From positions 30,933,322 through 30,997,321 of the forward strand of contig NC_079137.1 in NCBI RefSeq assembly GCF_945859705.1: a stretch of DNA of 64,000 nt, written 5' to 3'. The DNA is from Episyrphus balteatus (taxonomy: Eukaryota; Arthropoda; Insecta; Diptera; Syrphidae). Every line of letters starts with the position of its first letter. The stretch's first letter is position 1. A program made the translations under genes and the position numbers. The notes beneath the pieces are model-generated. The model had not been told where the DNA came from, did not search any database, and worked only from the letters and a program-made list of their open reading frames with translations. This document shows positions 34,729 through 45,906 of the stretch, in pieces.

Positions 34729-35110
34729 CTCTATAGACTAAAGGGCAAATATTGGTTTCGTGTCAAAAAAAAATTCGAGGTTTTAATCGAAACTAACATT
34801 ACGATAATGGAGAAGTCCGAAAAAGTGGTTTTCGTTATGACGCACAGTGGGACGTTATTATTCGTTATGACATGACGTCGGTAGGTCTGTGCGTTGTCAA
34901 AAAAAAGCTGTACAAGAAGCTGCAGCCTAACCGGGTGGACGAATTTTCTTGAAATTTGGTACAGATGATTTTTTTGTAATTTCCAAGGTTGTTTTTTTTG
35001 TTTTTGTTTTTTAATATCTCGCTTAGAACATGTACCTCCCACACAAAGTGTTCGAGGTATTGCAATTTTCTCGAAAACGGCTCTAACAGTTTTGATTAAA
35101 TTTGACCCAG
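34729..35110 (-). repeat. Dispersed repeat, GTAATGTTGGTTNTGATTAAAAC family, copy 2
   Basis: On the minus strand it contains GTACCAAATTTCAAGAAAAT, CACCCGGTTAGGCTGCAGCT, a CACAGACCTACCGACGTCAT block and, at its end, ATTGGTTTCG-complement and GAGCAAGTAAAAAA. The order is the same as in the copy at 56.33-56.74 kb (+). It includes a small internal duplication of the CATGACG/CGTTATTATTCG part. No coding frame. Confidence 0.75.
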
Positions 35111-37253
35111 GTAATGCTGTGCGTAAATCTGACATAACTGCATTTTTATTTTTTCTCAAAAAATGCGAATAATGGAAATATGGCGAAAAAATTACAAAAA
35201 AAGTTAACATTTTTCTTATGAAATTCTTAAAAAAATCAAATTATATCTAATTCAAAATATTTTTCCTTAAAGACTGACATAAAAGCTACTTTTATCATAA
35301 GAGCAAGTACGTGTGCATTTAATTTTTAAACCATTCGTTTGGGAGAAAGACGGAAGTTTTTTTTATTCATCGCAAATTAAACTTTTCCTCATGGAACATT
35401 CTTTGCAACCGAGCTCAGTCATAATTATTCAAAACGAGTTATTTTTTTCTTTATTTCGAGACTCGGTAAATTGAAAAAAATGAGGATTTATAAAAGCCTT
35501 ATTCAATTTTCATTGAGTTTATCAAAAAATATACGGATGGAATTTCATCCATTGGAATTATGCAATGGAAATATTTGAGATTTTATACCCAGTTTAACTA
35601 AATTATTGCCAAACATTACTGAGCAATTTTGTTTATCGTAGAGTATTGTAAATTGGTTATAATTATACAGAAAACGCTTTTAAAAATCTTAGAATTTTTA
35701 CTCAGCCAGCGCCCTCTGAGTAGAAATTCAAATTTAAAAGATTTGTACCCCCTCATTTTGAAATTTTTGTAACACATTCGGCAGTATTTACCAACTTAAT
35801 GACAAAAAAACGTGCAATGATTTTAAAATTCTGCAGCACTGCCTAATAAATGAAAAACCAGAATTTAAAAAAAAAAAACACAATGAAATCGTTTAAATTA
35901 TTTACATTGTAAAACAAACTTTAAATCAAACCAAACTCAAATATTGCTTAACCAAACAAAACGAAATAAAACTCCCTTTAATAAAATGCTTAGTCAGCCC
36001 TCAGCCGATGTCATAAATCATTACGCCAGCGATGACAATAAAGTCCACAGAAAGTTAATATTTCTCTAGAAGATAATTAGACGCATTAGCGCCACTGCTG
36101 GTCTTAATCACCATCAGCTTACAACATCTTCCCCTTAAGGGGATCGATTCAAAACAAAAAGCAAACAATTTCTATATCTCCATCTAATGATTGAGTACAA
36201 GAAGAAAAAAAAAAAACAAAAACAAATCTCTCTTTCTCTCAAAGCCCTGGGAATTTCCACAATTGTGTATGCGGTGTTTCGGATGTCTTTAACCACAGCA
36301 TCGTTGAGCAGGTAAGAAGCCACATCCGATTGAGATTCTTCTTGCTTTTGTCAGATACAAGTTTTATGGTGTTAAGCACAAACTTAAATCGTGATGAATT
36401 TCAAATAAGAACCAAAACTTAAAATTGGTTCCCGTTCTCGTTCTGGACCCAGGATAGGAAGATTGACTTTGAATTGCTTGTACAATATTGTGTTGCCGCA
36501 TTAGGCTGACAATTGCTTGCGTTTAAAGTAGGTACGTGTATTGATTTCCTGATTTTGAACGCACGTCTCCACACTTCGTACGGATCTCAATTTAAACGTA
36601 TTCAATTGTTTATTCCTATTTTAAATTGAGATACAGAAATCTTTGCATTCAATTAAAATTATAGCATACAAAAAAAATAAGCTCGGTCAATGGCAATTAT
36701 GTTAATGCTGGCGTTAATGACCGGACTGATGACTATAAGCCGTTCAACTATGACGTCGATGGTTTTTTTTTTTTTTCTCGAATTTAAATATGGATTTTTT
36801 CCGTATTGTGACAATGAATAGCGGAGGATTTGTAAATAATTAATTATTAAAAGTTGAATGAGTTTTATTTATTTTCTTTAAGTGGGTGAGAAAGGTGATT
36901 TACCGGTGATCTGATGGTCATTAGTAAATATTGTGAGTCAACTTAATTGCATGAGATTGGATTCGATTGAAATGTGACAGTATTTAATTGTTTTGGTTTA
37001 TGCATTTCTTCCGAATCATAATGCGTGCTGATTCATTTGGGGAATTGTCATAAGTCTTTATCGGTCATCTGGTTTAAGCTTTCAAAAACTTTACCACTTC
37101 TTATTCTTGGAAACATAAGAAATTGTTGTTTTTTGAAAAGTTTATAACCAATGTTAAAGAAGAGAAAGCTTTCATTTAGTTAAGTGATTTATGTTCATAA
37201 TATGGACATTATTTTATTTGTATTTTTTGATCAGGGGATCCACCTGTGTGACA
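35111..37253. other. Non-coding, AT-rich
   Basis: No gene recognised. The part at 35.98-36.6 kb is less AT-rich and has no identifiable exon. Confidence 0.45.
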
Positions 37254-37261
37254 CCGGTAAC

Positions 37262-38650
37262 CAGGGGCGTACACTCCCTTGGGGCAAGCGGGGCGACGCC
37301 CCGGGGCCCCAACCGACCTCAGGGCCCCCACTGGAGACAATGCAGAGAAGGAAACTGTTAGCATAAATTGAGTTACGAAGTAAATTAAAATGTATTTGAA
37401 TCACTTCGGATACAAGGGAGACAAATTATGTCATTCAGTGTAATGTATAATGCATTGGTAGCCACACAATATATATTGATTTGATAAAAAGGTTACCCCA
37501 GGGGCCCCAAAAAAAAAATAAGCTGCTTTTTTAAAAGAAAAATTATAATTTTATCTAAGGGCCCCAAAAAATATTACTTAAAAAATCTTTGCAACCACAA
37601 ATAATACATTAGTGGCCCCAAAAAAGCAAAAAACAATTTCAAGCCAGGGCCCTGCAGGGGCCCCAAATGCCTTTACTTCAGGACTTAAAAGAATTAAATA
37701 AAAAAAAATAGCTTTTTAAATTAAATTACATTTGTTGATGGATTACTAAATATTACTTTAGAAGTCCCAAAAAATATGACTTCGGGGATCCAAAAATATT
37801 ATATGAAGGGTCCCAAAAAATAATTTTTCAGGAACCCCTTTAGTTGAAAGGCAATCAAATATCTATTAGATACTAAGGAGCCCAAAAATATTCATCAAAT
37901 TTTCTGATGACATGAAAAATATTATTTGAGGACCCTCAAAAGCTATTACTTCAGGGGTTCAAAACAATCAAATGGAAAATTAAATATCAATTTAATGGCC
38001 CCAACATAAATACATCAGGGCCCAAAATAAAAACATTACGTTATTGATGGCATTCCGAATATTACATCAGAACAGAGGCCCCAATACCTATTAATTCTTG
38101 CCTCCAAAAAAAATTATATTATATTAGGGGCCTCTAAGCACTTAATTTTGAGGCCCCAAAAATAATTTTTCAGGGGCCCCAAAAGAAATAAACTATGTTT
38201 GATGATCAAATGTGTACACATTACTTCAGAACATAGGCCCTAAGAACTATCAATTCTAAGCTAAAAAAAAATTTTATTTTTCAGGGGCCCCAAAATAAAT
38301 TATGTCTGATGATGGAAAATCAAATATGTATTTATTACTTCAGAACAGAGGCCTCAAGAACTATCAATTCTAAGCTAAAAAAAATTTATTTTAGGGGTCT
38401 CTAAATATTTAATTTTGGGGGCCCCTAGAACAAGTATTTACTACTTTTATGATAGAAATTTTAAGTAAGTATAGGAAAGTGCATTACGAATATATTAAAA
38501 CATTAAAATAAACCTAAAAATAAATAAGCCATACAAAAAAAAATGTATTGCGTATACCTACTTTTTTGTATCTAAGGGGCCCATAAATATCAAAGGGGCC
38601 CCAAAATTTAGTCTTGCCCCGGGGCCCCGACGACTCAACGTACGCCACTG
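37262..38650. mobile_element. Non-autonomous hAT-type element built from GGGGCCCC-rich repeats
   Basis: The left end reads CAGGGGCGTAC and the right end is the complement of CAGTGGCGTAC, the typical hAT end. An exact 8-bp direct repeat CCGGTAAC flanks it (37,254-37,261 and 38,651-38,658). The 1,389-bp interior has no transposase. It is made of some 20 irregularly spaced copies of the self-complementary block AGGGGCCCCAAAA, separated by A/T-rich spacers; several longer units (AAATAAACTATGTTTGATGA, CAGAACAGAGGCC) are repeated at about 38.17-38.40 kb. Confidence 0.9.
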
Positions 38651-38658
38651 CCGGTAAC

Positions 38659-39289
38659 CAAGTTTATTTTGGCAAATCCAACGGAATAATAGCTGGATTT
38701 TGAATAAAACCTAATTACCAGTTATCTGGTTTTTATATTTGGAATACTTGTTATGGGAATAGCCTTGTTTTCATGTTAACTAAAATTGACGTATCTACAT
38801 AAATTGTCAGTTTTTATGACCTCTCGACATTATTTAATTTTTTTTTTATTTGAAACACAACATTGTTAAATGTACAAGAGAAGAACTGACCTCAAAAACA
38901 TTCCTGCATTTCTGCCAACTTAAAAAAATGGAAATATATTTGTGGTCCGGGGAAGAGCCTTATAGCCCAAACAAAATGTATTTTCGCTTCGGAAAAATGC
39001 CAGTTAAGTTATTTAAATGCAATAATTTTGAGATACCTATATGTCAAAGACCATAAGGGTTTGGGATCGCGTCAAAAAATATTCAAGGTCTAGTTTCGAA
39101 AATATCGTTTTAGAATATTACGCTGACAACTATCAAAAAGAATAACATGGGTACCTACAATAAAATTTTGTAGATTTATAAAATAGTATCAAAAATAAAT
39201 TTCAACACTTTTTCTCCCTAAATTAATCGTTCAGAATAGTGTTTTTCAATCTGATTTAATACCCAAATCTTTTTGAGTATTTAATTTTA
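38659..39289. other. Non-coding, AT-rich
   Basis: No gene or element recognised. Confidence 0.5.
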
Positions 39290-39920
39290 CAGTCAACTGA
39301 AAAATATTAGCATTAAGAAAATAAATATTTATTACAAGTAAAAAAATTTTGCATTAAAAAAAAAATGTTATTGCAACTGAAAAATATTTGCATTGAAAAT
39401 GAAATATTTATTGCAGATAAAAATAATTTGCATTAAAAAAATTTTTGTGCAAATAAAAAATTTTCTGCATTGAAAAGAAAATCAATGCAAAATGTGTGCA
39501 TCAAATATTTTTTTTTAATATTCGTCAAATTTCTTACAATTTTGGCTATTTGAACATACATTAGGTTCTATATCATACTTAAAATAGCTTATGTATGGTC
39601 AAATAGCCAAAATTGTAAGAAATTCGACGAATATAAAAAAAAAATTTAAGCATTTAATTTTTTATTTGCAGTAAATTTTTTTAATGCAAAATATGCAATG
39701 AAATATTTTTTTTTCAATGCAAATATTTTTCAGTTGCAATAACATTTTTTCTAATGCAAATTTTTTTACTTGCAATAAATATTTTTGGTTTATATTTTTC
39801 AGTTGCAATAATTATTTTTTTAGTGCAAATTTTTTTAAGTTGCAATTTTTTTTTATTTGCAATAAATATTTTTTTTTAGGTTCAAATGCATTTTTTTTTT
39901 TCAATTTTCATGGTTCAATC
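39290..39920. repeat. Inverted repeat with TTGCAATAAATATTT subrepeats
   Basis: The centre (about 39,510-39,640) is an inverted pair: TTCGTCAAATTTCTTACAAT then TTGGCTATTTGA, mirrored by TCAAATAGCCAAAATTGTAA then GAAATTCGACGAA. Both sides carry several degenerate copies of TTGCAATAAATATTTTT and AATGCAAATATTTTTCAG in opposite orientation. About 630 bp in all. The arms match 34.42-34.68 kb. Probably a foldback-like element with subterminal repeats. Confidence 0.75.
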
Positions 39921-40139
39921 AGGTTCATATAATAAGAAAAAAAAAATGGTTTCTCGTGTTTTTAAGATGCGCAACATGAATTCAGGATACCGTTTAATAA
40001 AAAAAAACCTGAGGGACCAAAATCTAGTAGACCGACTTACAAAAATTGTCGGTTAGTATTCCTGTGATTTCATCGTTCTAAAGGTGTTCTTTCCTGCTGG
40101 AAAAACCACTGCGTAAACTTTTTCATCTATCCTGCTCTA

Positions 40140-40345
40140 CAGGTCTATTCTCGAGTAGATGGAAAACAGCACGTGTCATGTCCGTCAATTAAAAAGCCAA
40201 ATCTTTTCCAACCTTCAACAATCTTTTCCAAGCCCGCAAAATAAATTCTGATGCACCCCAGGGCTCTGTTTTGTCTCCGTTTCTCTTTCTCATTTTTATA
40301 AATGATCTCCTTTCTGAAACTTTCTTTCTGTTTTGCTAATGAATC
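40140..40345 (+). pseudogene. Relic of a non-LTR retrotransposon reverse transcriptase
   Basis: Translation gives RWKTARVMSVN followed by a stop, then after a gap INSDAPQGSVLSPFLFLIFI, NDLLSET. The second piece matches RT motif 4 (GVPQGSVLSP-LFLLFINDL) of Jockey/CR1/I-type elements, and the first resembles the WKTA-V-PI motif that lies well upstream in such enzymes. About a hundred residues between them are missing, so this is an internally deleted, dead fragment. Confidence 0.65.
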
Positions 40346-40612
40346 TCAATTTTGTTAGCTATGGGTTAAATTGGGTGTTTAATCTGATACGAGGATAACC
40401 TCGTACTGAAAAACTGGGTCTAAATATTTTATTTACTTTTGCGGAATAAACTCTCATACCAAATTTCGTCATACGACTATTTTTTGATTACCCACCTACT
40501 TCGTTTAAAACTTTTAAATACAAAAATTGATAGCCATTCAGTAGGCTTTTAAGACTCACAATGCTTAGGAATTTATACTTTTATACCAGATTTGGTGATT
40601 TTATCCGTTATA

Positions 40613-40876
40613 CAGGGTGTCCAAAAAGTAATCTAACTAAATATGCTGATAGGCCAACTTTAGGGCTCTCAGAATTTGGTAACTTGTTGATCCCATATCC
40701 TTGCGGTTTTCCAGAAAAAATCCCGACTTTGCAGCCGGGATTTTTCCAAATTTCACAAAAACTGCATTGAATCGAAAACCGCAAGGATATGGGATGAACA
40801 AGTTACCAAATTCTGAGAGCCCTAAAGTTGGGCTTTCAGCATATTTCGTTTGATCCATTACTTTTGGGACACCCTG
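40613..40876. mobile_element. Mariner-type MITE, palindromic, 264 bp
   Basis: The left end is CAGGGTGTCCAAAAAGTAAT, the right end the complement of CAGGGTGTCCCAAAAGTAAT. TA flanks both sides (40,611-40,612 and 40,877-40,878). The arms are about 105 bp and almost identical (CCAACTTTAGGGCTCTCAGA and CCCATATCCTTGCGGTTTTC are mirrored), and the loop holds a second hairpin (AAATCCCG/CGGGATTT). TA target and CAGGGTGTCC ends fit Tc1/mariner. Confidence 0.88.
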
Positions 40877-40878
40877 TA

Positions 40879-43800
40879 TAACTATAATCTTAAAATACAG
40901 ATCTATGGCACCCAATTAAAAAAGAATCACGGAACTCTTTAAAAGATTTGATTTCAATTTTCTTAATAAAAAGATCCTAAGCTCTGAAACATAAATAACT
41001 ATAATTCAAATGTCATAAATCATATATACAACAACAATAAATAAGTGTGTGTGTGGCCGTGGCAATGATTTTCCCCTTCATTACAATAAAAGTCATACGT
41101 GTATGACTGTCCATAATTGAAAACAATAGAATGCAACAAGGCGAAGTTCTAACATTGAATTCTTATCCTGGTTTTATCCATATCGGGTATTGGAATCTGG
41201 AAACACATTGCAATGCACCCAACGCGACACCAAACAACGACATCGAAGTCGATAAAATTGCCAATCAATCTACCTGCGCATAAGGCATAAGGGCAAAGAT
41301 ACCATCCCAAGTAGTCTGTTAATATAATAAGCCTACTGAAATGCACCATCATAGCTACCAGTGTATTAGTTGCTTTATTATTGGTTGTGTGCAGTAATAG
41401 TATGGAAAGTAGAGTTCCATATTCGATTATCAGCTAGTAGCTCAGTAGAAGTTGTAAAAATTCAAATAAAAAGATATTTTCTAAAAGAAAACGTGATTTG
41501 ATGTAGGAGAGTTTTTATAGATACACTTGAATACCAACCAAATAACATACTTTTTCAACTCAATAAAATATCCTAAAAATGTTCTTTTTTTCCAGCACCT
41601 AGTGTGGTCAAACCCCTAAAATCAAAACATCAAAAAGTTGTCAAAAAGAAAGCTTTAATTTTATTGCAATTATGAGCATCAAAGTTCTGAAAAACCGATG
41701 CACAGTGCGGCGACCAGTGGAAAAAAAAGTAAAAAAATATGATCTTCTTAACGGGTTTTGAAAAAACCAAAAATATAGCCAGACTTCTAACTAGATGAAC
41801 TGTAAATTTTTTTTATGTAAAATGCACCTACAGCAAGCTATACAACCTCTTAAAGGTAACATGTCAAGAGAAGGCCATTTAGTGATGATCTACGAAGCGC
41901 TGCACTGCGGAGTTAAATTGCTCCAAATAAACCGGTTTTTAATTGGATACTCTTCAGAACAGTAAGCTTAATATATTTTATTGTTTTTTTTTTTTGCACT
42001 CGAAAGCCTTCGATCGTTTTAATAATTGGTTAAGTAACGGTTTATTTCTCCCAAAAACAGCTTATTTTCAAACTTCAGCATCATTTTTGATTCACATGCA
42101 TTCATCAAAAAAGTTAATAGGTTATAAAGTGAGAAATACGACCTTTCCAAAAACGTATCATTCATCTGCGTCCACCCGTCCCTGCTGGCTATCACTGTTT
42201 GTTTCAATCCTTTTTACACACAATTTGTATGAAAAACGCACTTTTTAAATTATAAAAATAACAATCCTTAGTGTACTTATGTGAAAAAAACTTATAACCG
42301 AAATAAAAAATGTTTTTATACACTATTTACTTGTATAAAAAGATCATACAAATCAGGCTGTTTTGAATTTTTTCCATACTTTGCACTGAATCAACACACT
42401 GTGCGATGTTATGAAAAACAAAAAAACACAAAATATAAAAAAAAATTAAACCAATGCATTTCTTACTACCAACACAGAAAAAATTAGATCTTTAAAACTC
42501 AAAAATATAATAAAACATAATAAATTACAATACTTGGCAACCCTATTCAGGGAAGGTTGTCGAAGTCATCCCTACGTGCGTACGTACGTGTGTGTCTATG
42601 GTTTTTCACTCAATTTTGTTTATTTTTGCTTGCATTGAAAGGTAATTGACGTTGCAATGCTGCTTCCCTGTATTCTCTGTTGTTATGTGGAAGTTGATTC
42701 TTTCTTGCCATCCAAACCATCTATGGGAACATTTGTTCGCGTCTAGATTCCGAAATGACCACCAAAACGACAAATAAGAAAAAACACAATACCTTAACAT
42801 GTTGTACCCAGCTGATCACGTACTTGAAAGGTTTTTTTTATTTAATTTTGAAATAACTCATCAAACATCCTGTATATGTATTTACATATATGCACTCGCA
42901 ACATGTGCGGGGGTGATATGATAACATATCAATACTGCATACAATGTCGTACACGAATGACAATGGTGTTTATCTTGGCTAATCTGATCGACATTTTTAA
43001 TGCAACTAATAGATTAACTCGGAAATGTCATAACAAAATCACAATTAATTGGCGAAGAATAGAAACAATAACGGTCGGTGGGTGACGGTGATTCACTTAA
43101 TTGTTGCTTGGTTTTTCAGATAGGTGGTATATGCGGCGTGACATTTGGCCGACTTTTGTTTTTATTTTATTTGTTTTTACTTTCAGTTTTTACGTATTTA
43201 GATCTAAAAACACGTTCATTGTTTTGTCTAAACGACACGAGACAGCTGCATAAAGATAAAGATACTTGTTCTATTGCGCAGCCGCCATAAAATCCATAAT
43301 TGGCTCGAGACAATAAATCGCGTGTGTTTTTGAAAGTAATCTTCTTTATTAGTCGTTTGCGTTATTGCACCACAACGCATTATATATAATGTAAAAGGTG
43401 CGTTGGTGTGACTTTTTGGTCCTGTGCTGATGGAAACTAATAATGAGACTTCTTGACGATGTTCGTTTGCATTTGTTGAAGTAAATATTGATATCCAGCA
43501 AAGGCGGATGGTGTTGGACAAATAAACCTCAAAGAAAATGTTTACTTTGACGCAGCTGGATTAGAATATACCTGTTGGCAAATCTAAATATGTTTTATTT
43601 CAACTTCCACTTTTGCAAATGCTGATAAAGAAAAATTGAAAAAGATCTGCGTAAGTCGTGGACTGAAAAAATGTTTTTTTCAGAAAATGAAAAGTAAAAT
43701 TGTAGTTTTCTTGCATTTTGAAGTCTGAAGGTAAAAACTAATTGAACAATTTATAAGAAATAATATTGCATTCAAGGGTTTTGGACCTTTATCATGTTTA

Positions 43801-44090
43801 AATGACATTTTTCTTTTGAATTTGTGAAGGAGTATTAAAAATATATTTCTTTTCGATTTTTTAAAACTAAACCCATCTTAATGTCACAAAACACATAAAC
43901 GTCGATCTAAAGATCAACGGGTAAACTCTGTAATACCTACCAGAAAACATGTTTTTTTCATTAAGAAGATGGTTTTTTTAAGAGCAAGAAATACTTTAGA
44001 AAACCAGAACTGAATCTCTGGCTTGATGCTTGTGGTTAGAATAGAAGAAAGCTGTAGGCAAAAATTTTAAGTGTGCAAAGAAGTGAAATA
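40879..44090. other. Non-coding stretch, no gene recognised
   Basis: No domain or exon could be supported. The part at 41.1-41.4 and 42.5-43.5 kb is less AT-rich than its surroundings, without a long coding frame. Confidence 0.45.
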
Positions 44091-44094
44091 AAAT

Positions 44095-44735
44095 CCACTT
44101 TTCATTAGTTTTTTTTACAATATTTTTATTTTTTTTAAAGGAGACATATTGATAGGAAATCTAATTATCTACAAAAAATTACTTAATAAAAATTTTCATA
44201 TTCAGCTTCCTTTTCAAGTTATAGACGAAAACACAAAAAATAACAAAAAAAAAAAGTCGAAAATATTGATCGTTACAAAAATTATCATCTTTATAACTTA
44301 TCTATAGATTTTGAAAAAAAATATCTTTTTATCTTTGCCAGAAAGTGAACTACACATAAAAAATATAAAACTATGAGAATTCTCAAGATTTAGTTTTTTT
44401 TTATGTCAGTAAGTGTCCTTTAAAAAGTCGATTTTTTAAGTGTTTTGATACAATGCACTTAAACTTTTGGATTGACCAAAAAAAGTTATTCCAGTATTTG
44501 TTGCTTATTTGATAAGCTTTCAGGAACCGGTTTTTTTTGTTCAGATTAGTTGTTTGTTACTCAAGATATAGCCCGAATACTAAGTATGTTGAAAAAAAAA
44601 ACTTTGGAAAATCATATCTCGAAAACGTTTCCATCGTAATTTTTTTTTAAGTGATTTCCGATATCCTGAGGTCAAAGGAAGTAAGAAAAAAATAGTGGGA
44701 TTGAATGTCCATTTTGGCTGTAAACCAGTGTAACA
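44095..44735 (+). repeat. Dispersed 0.65-kb repeat, copy B (empty site)
   Basis: Collinear with 23,490-24,215 (same block order, many substitutions). At 44,575-44,590 it has CGAATACTAAGTATG without the 95-bp MITE. It ends in AAACCAGTGTAAC. Confidence 0.85.
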
Positions 44736-45546
44736 CTTATTCCTCAGTATGGTCTTTTTTTTTTAAATTTTGCTTTCGCAATTTTGTATCAAAAAATTCT
44801 TAAGCATAATTCAAAAAATTTTGTTTGCATGTTTTGAATGTACATAAAGATTGTTGTTCGCAAATTTCACATTGATACATTGAGAAGACTTTTTAAATAA
44901 GTTTACATGGTTCCCCAAATTTTTAAACGCGCTTTTCTCGAAACTGTGTTTTCAAAGTCGGTGAGCAAAATTACTCCGAAATTTAGATACTTTTGTGCTT
45001 TTGTCAGGTAATGAACGAAGGAATAAGGTCAGATCAGAGATATCTTGCTCACCGCCAGACAGCTTTTTTTGGCGGTCGTCTAGGAGATCTACTAAAAATA
45101 TATCGGAACCCAATATTTTTTTAAATTCGAATTTAAAGCGAATTCTTTCAATACATTAAATTTGCTATATGTACATGTATTCTTTATGTTTATATAATTA
45201 AATTTCTCTTCACAAAAAATCCATAAAAATGAAAGTTTTTTCGCACTTACAACTAGATATAACCCCTTAAGCTTAACTTCATTATCCTCAAAGCGTTGTC
45301 AATCCGTGGTATGCATTGGCAAATATATTTTCAAATCGAATATTGTTTTTTTACTGAAATACTTAACACTTACCTTAAACAAAAGCTTTAACAACTATGC
45401 ATTTGGTTTCTGTATTTGATAAGCTTTTTTTTAACTTAAAGCTTTCCATTTTAACATAACTTCAAGTTTATTTCTTTTGTAACTTGCGTATGTTAAGCTT
45501 TTTTAATCAAGTTTGTTTTGAATAAATGTGGGGTGCTGAGATATCT
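44736..45546. other. Non-coding, AT-rich
   Basis: No element recognised. It is the 5' flank of the plus-strand tRNA-Val. Confidence 0.5.
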
Positions 45547-45619
45547 GTTTCCGTGGTGTAGTGGTTATCACATCCGCCTAACACGCGGAAGGCCCCCGGT
45601 TCGATCCCGGGCGGAAACA
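45547..45619 (+). tRNA. tRNA-Val(AAC)
   Basis: A 73-nt cloverleaf: acceptor GTTTCCG pairing with CGGAAAC, D-arm TGTAGTGGTTATCAC, anticodon loop CCTAACA with anticodon AAC at 45,580-45,582, and T-arm with GGTTCGATCCC. Internal promoter boxes A (TGGTGTAGTGG) and B (GGTTCGATCCC) are intact. A T-run (TTTTTT at about 45,627) follows as Pol III terminator. The other three copies in the window have the same sequence but lie on the other strand. Confidence 0.97.
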
Positions 45620-45906
45620 AGTAACTTTTTTGATTGTCTAGTTTTTTTGTATTTAAGTTCAGAATACTATGTGTATTTATATTAACAACTTTTGTGCAAA
45701 CATGAAAACAATAAGCATAGAGAGCGGACCTAAAGTACCGTTTACAGCAAAAAAGTATCATACTTATTGGTGTTTGCAACTTAATTTCCTCAAATCTAAT
45801 AGAAATATGCCAACGGAAAGACAACGAACCAGAGATTTTGATTACGAAGAGATACGTTGGCATTTGCCCGTACCTAACTTAGAAATTCTACTCGATTTTT
45901 AAATAA

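Noticed and set aside
37262..38650. CRISPR-like or satellite array
   Set aside because: Spacing and unit sequence are irregular and the block has transposon ends with an 8-bp duplication. The genome is eukaryotic, so CRISPR does not apply.
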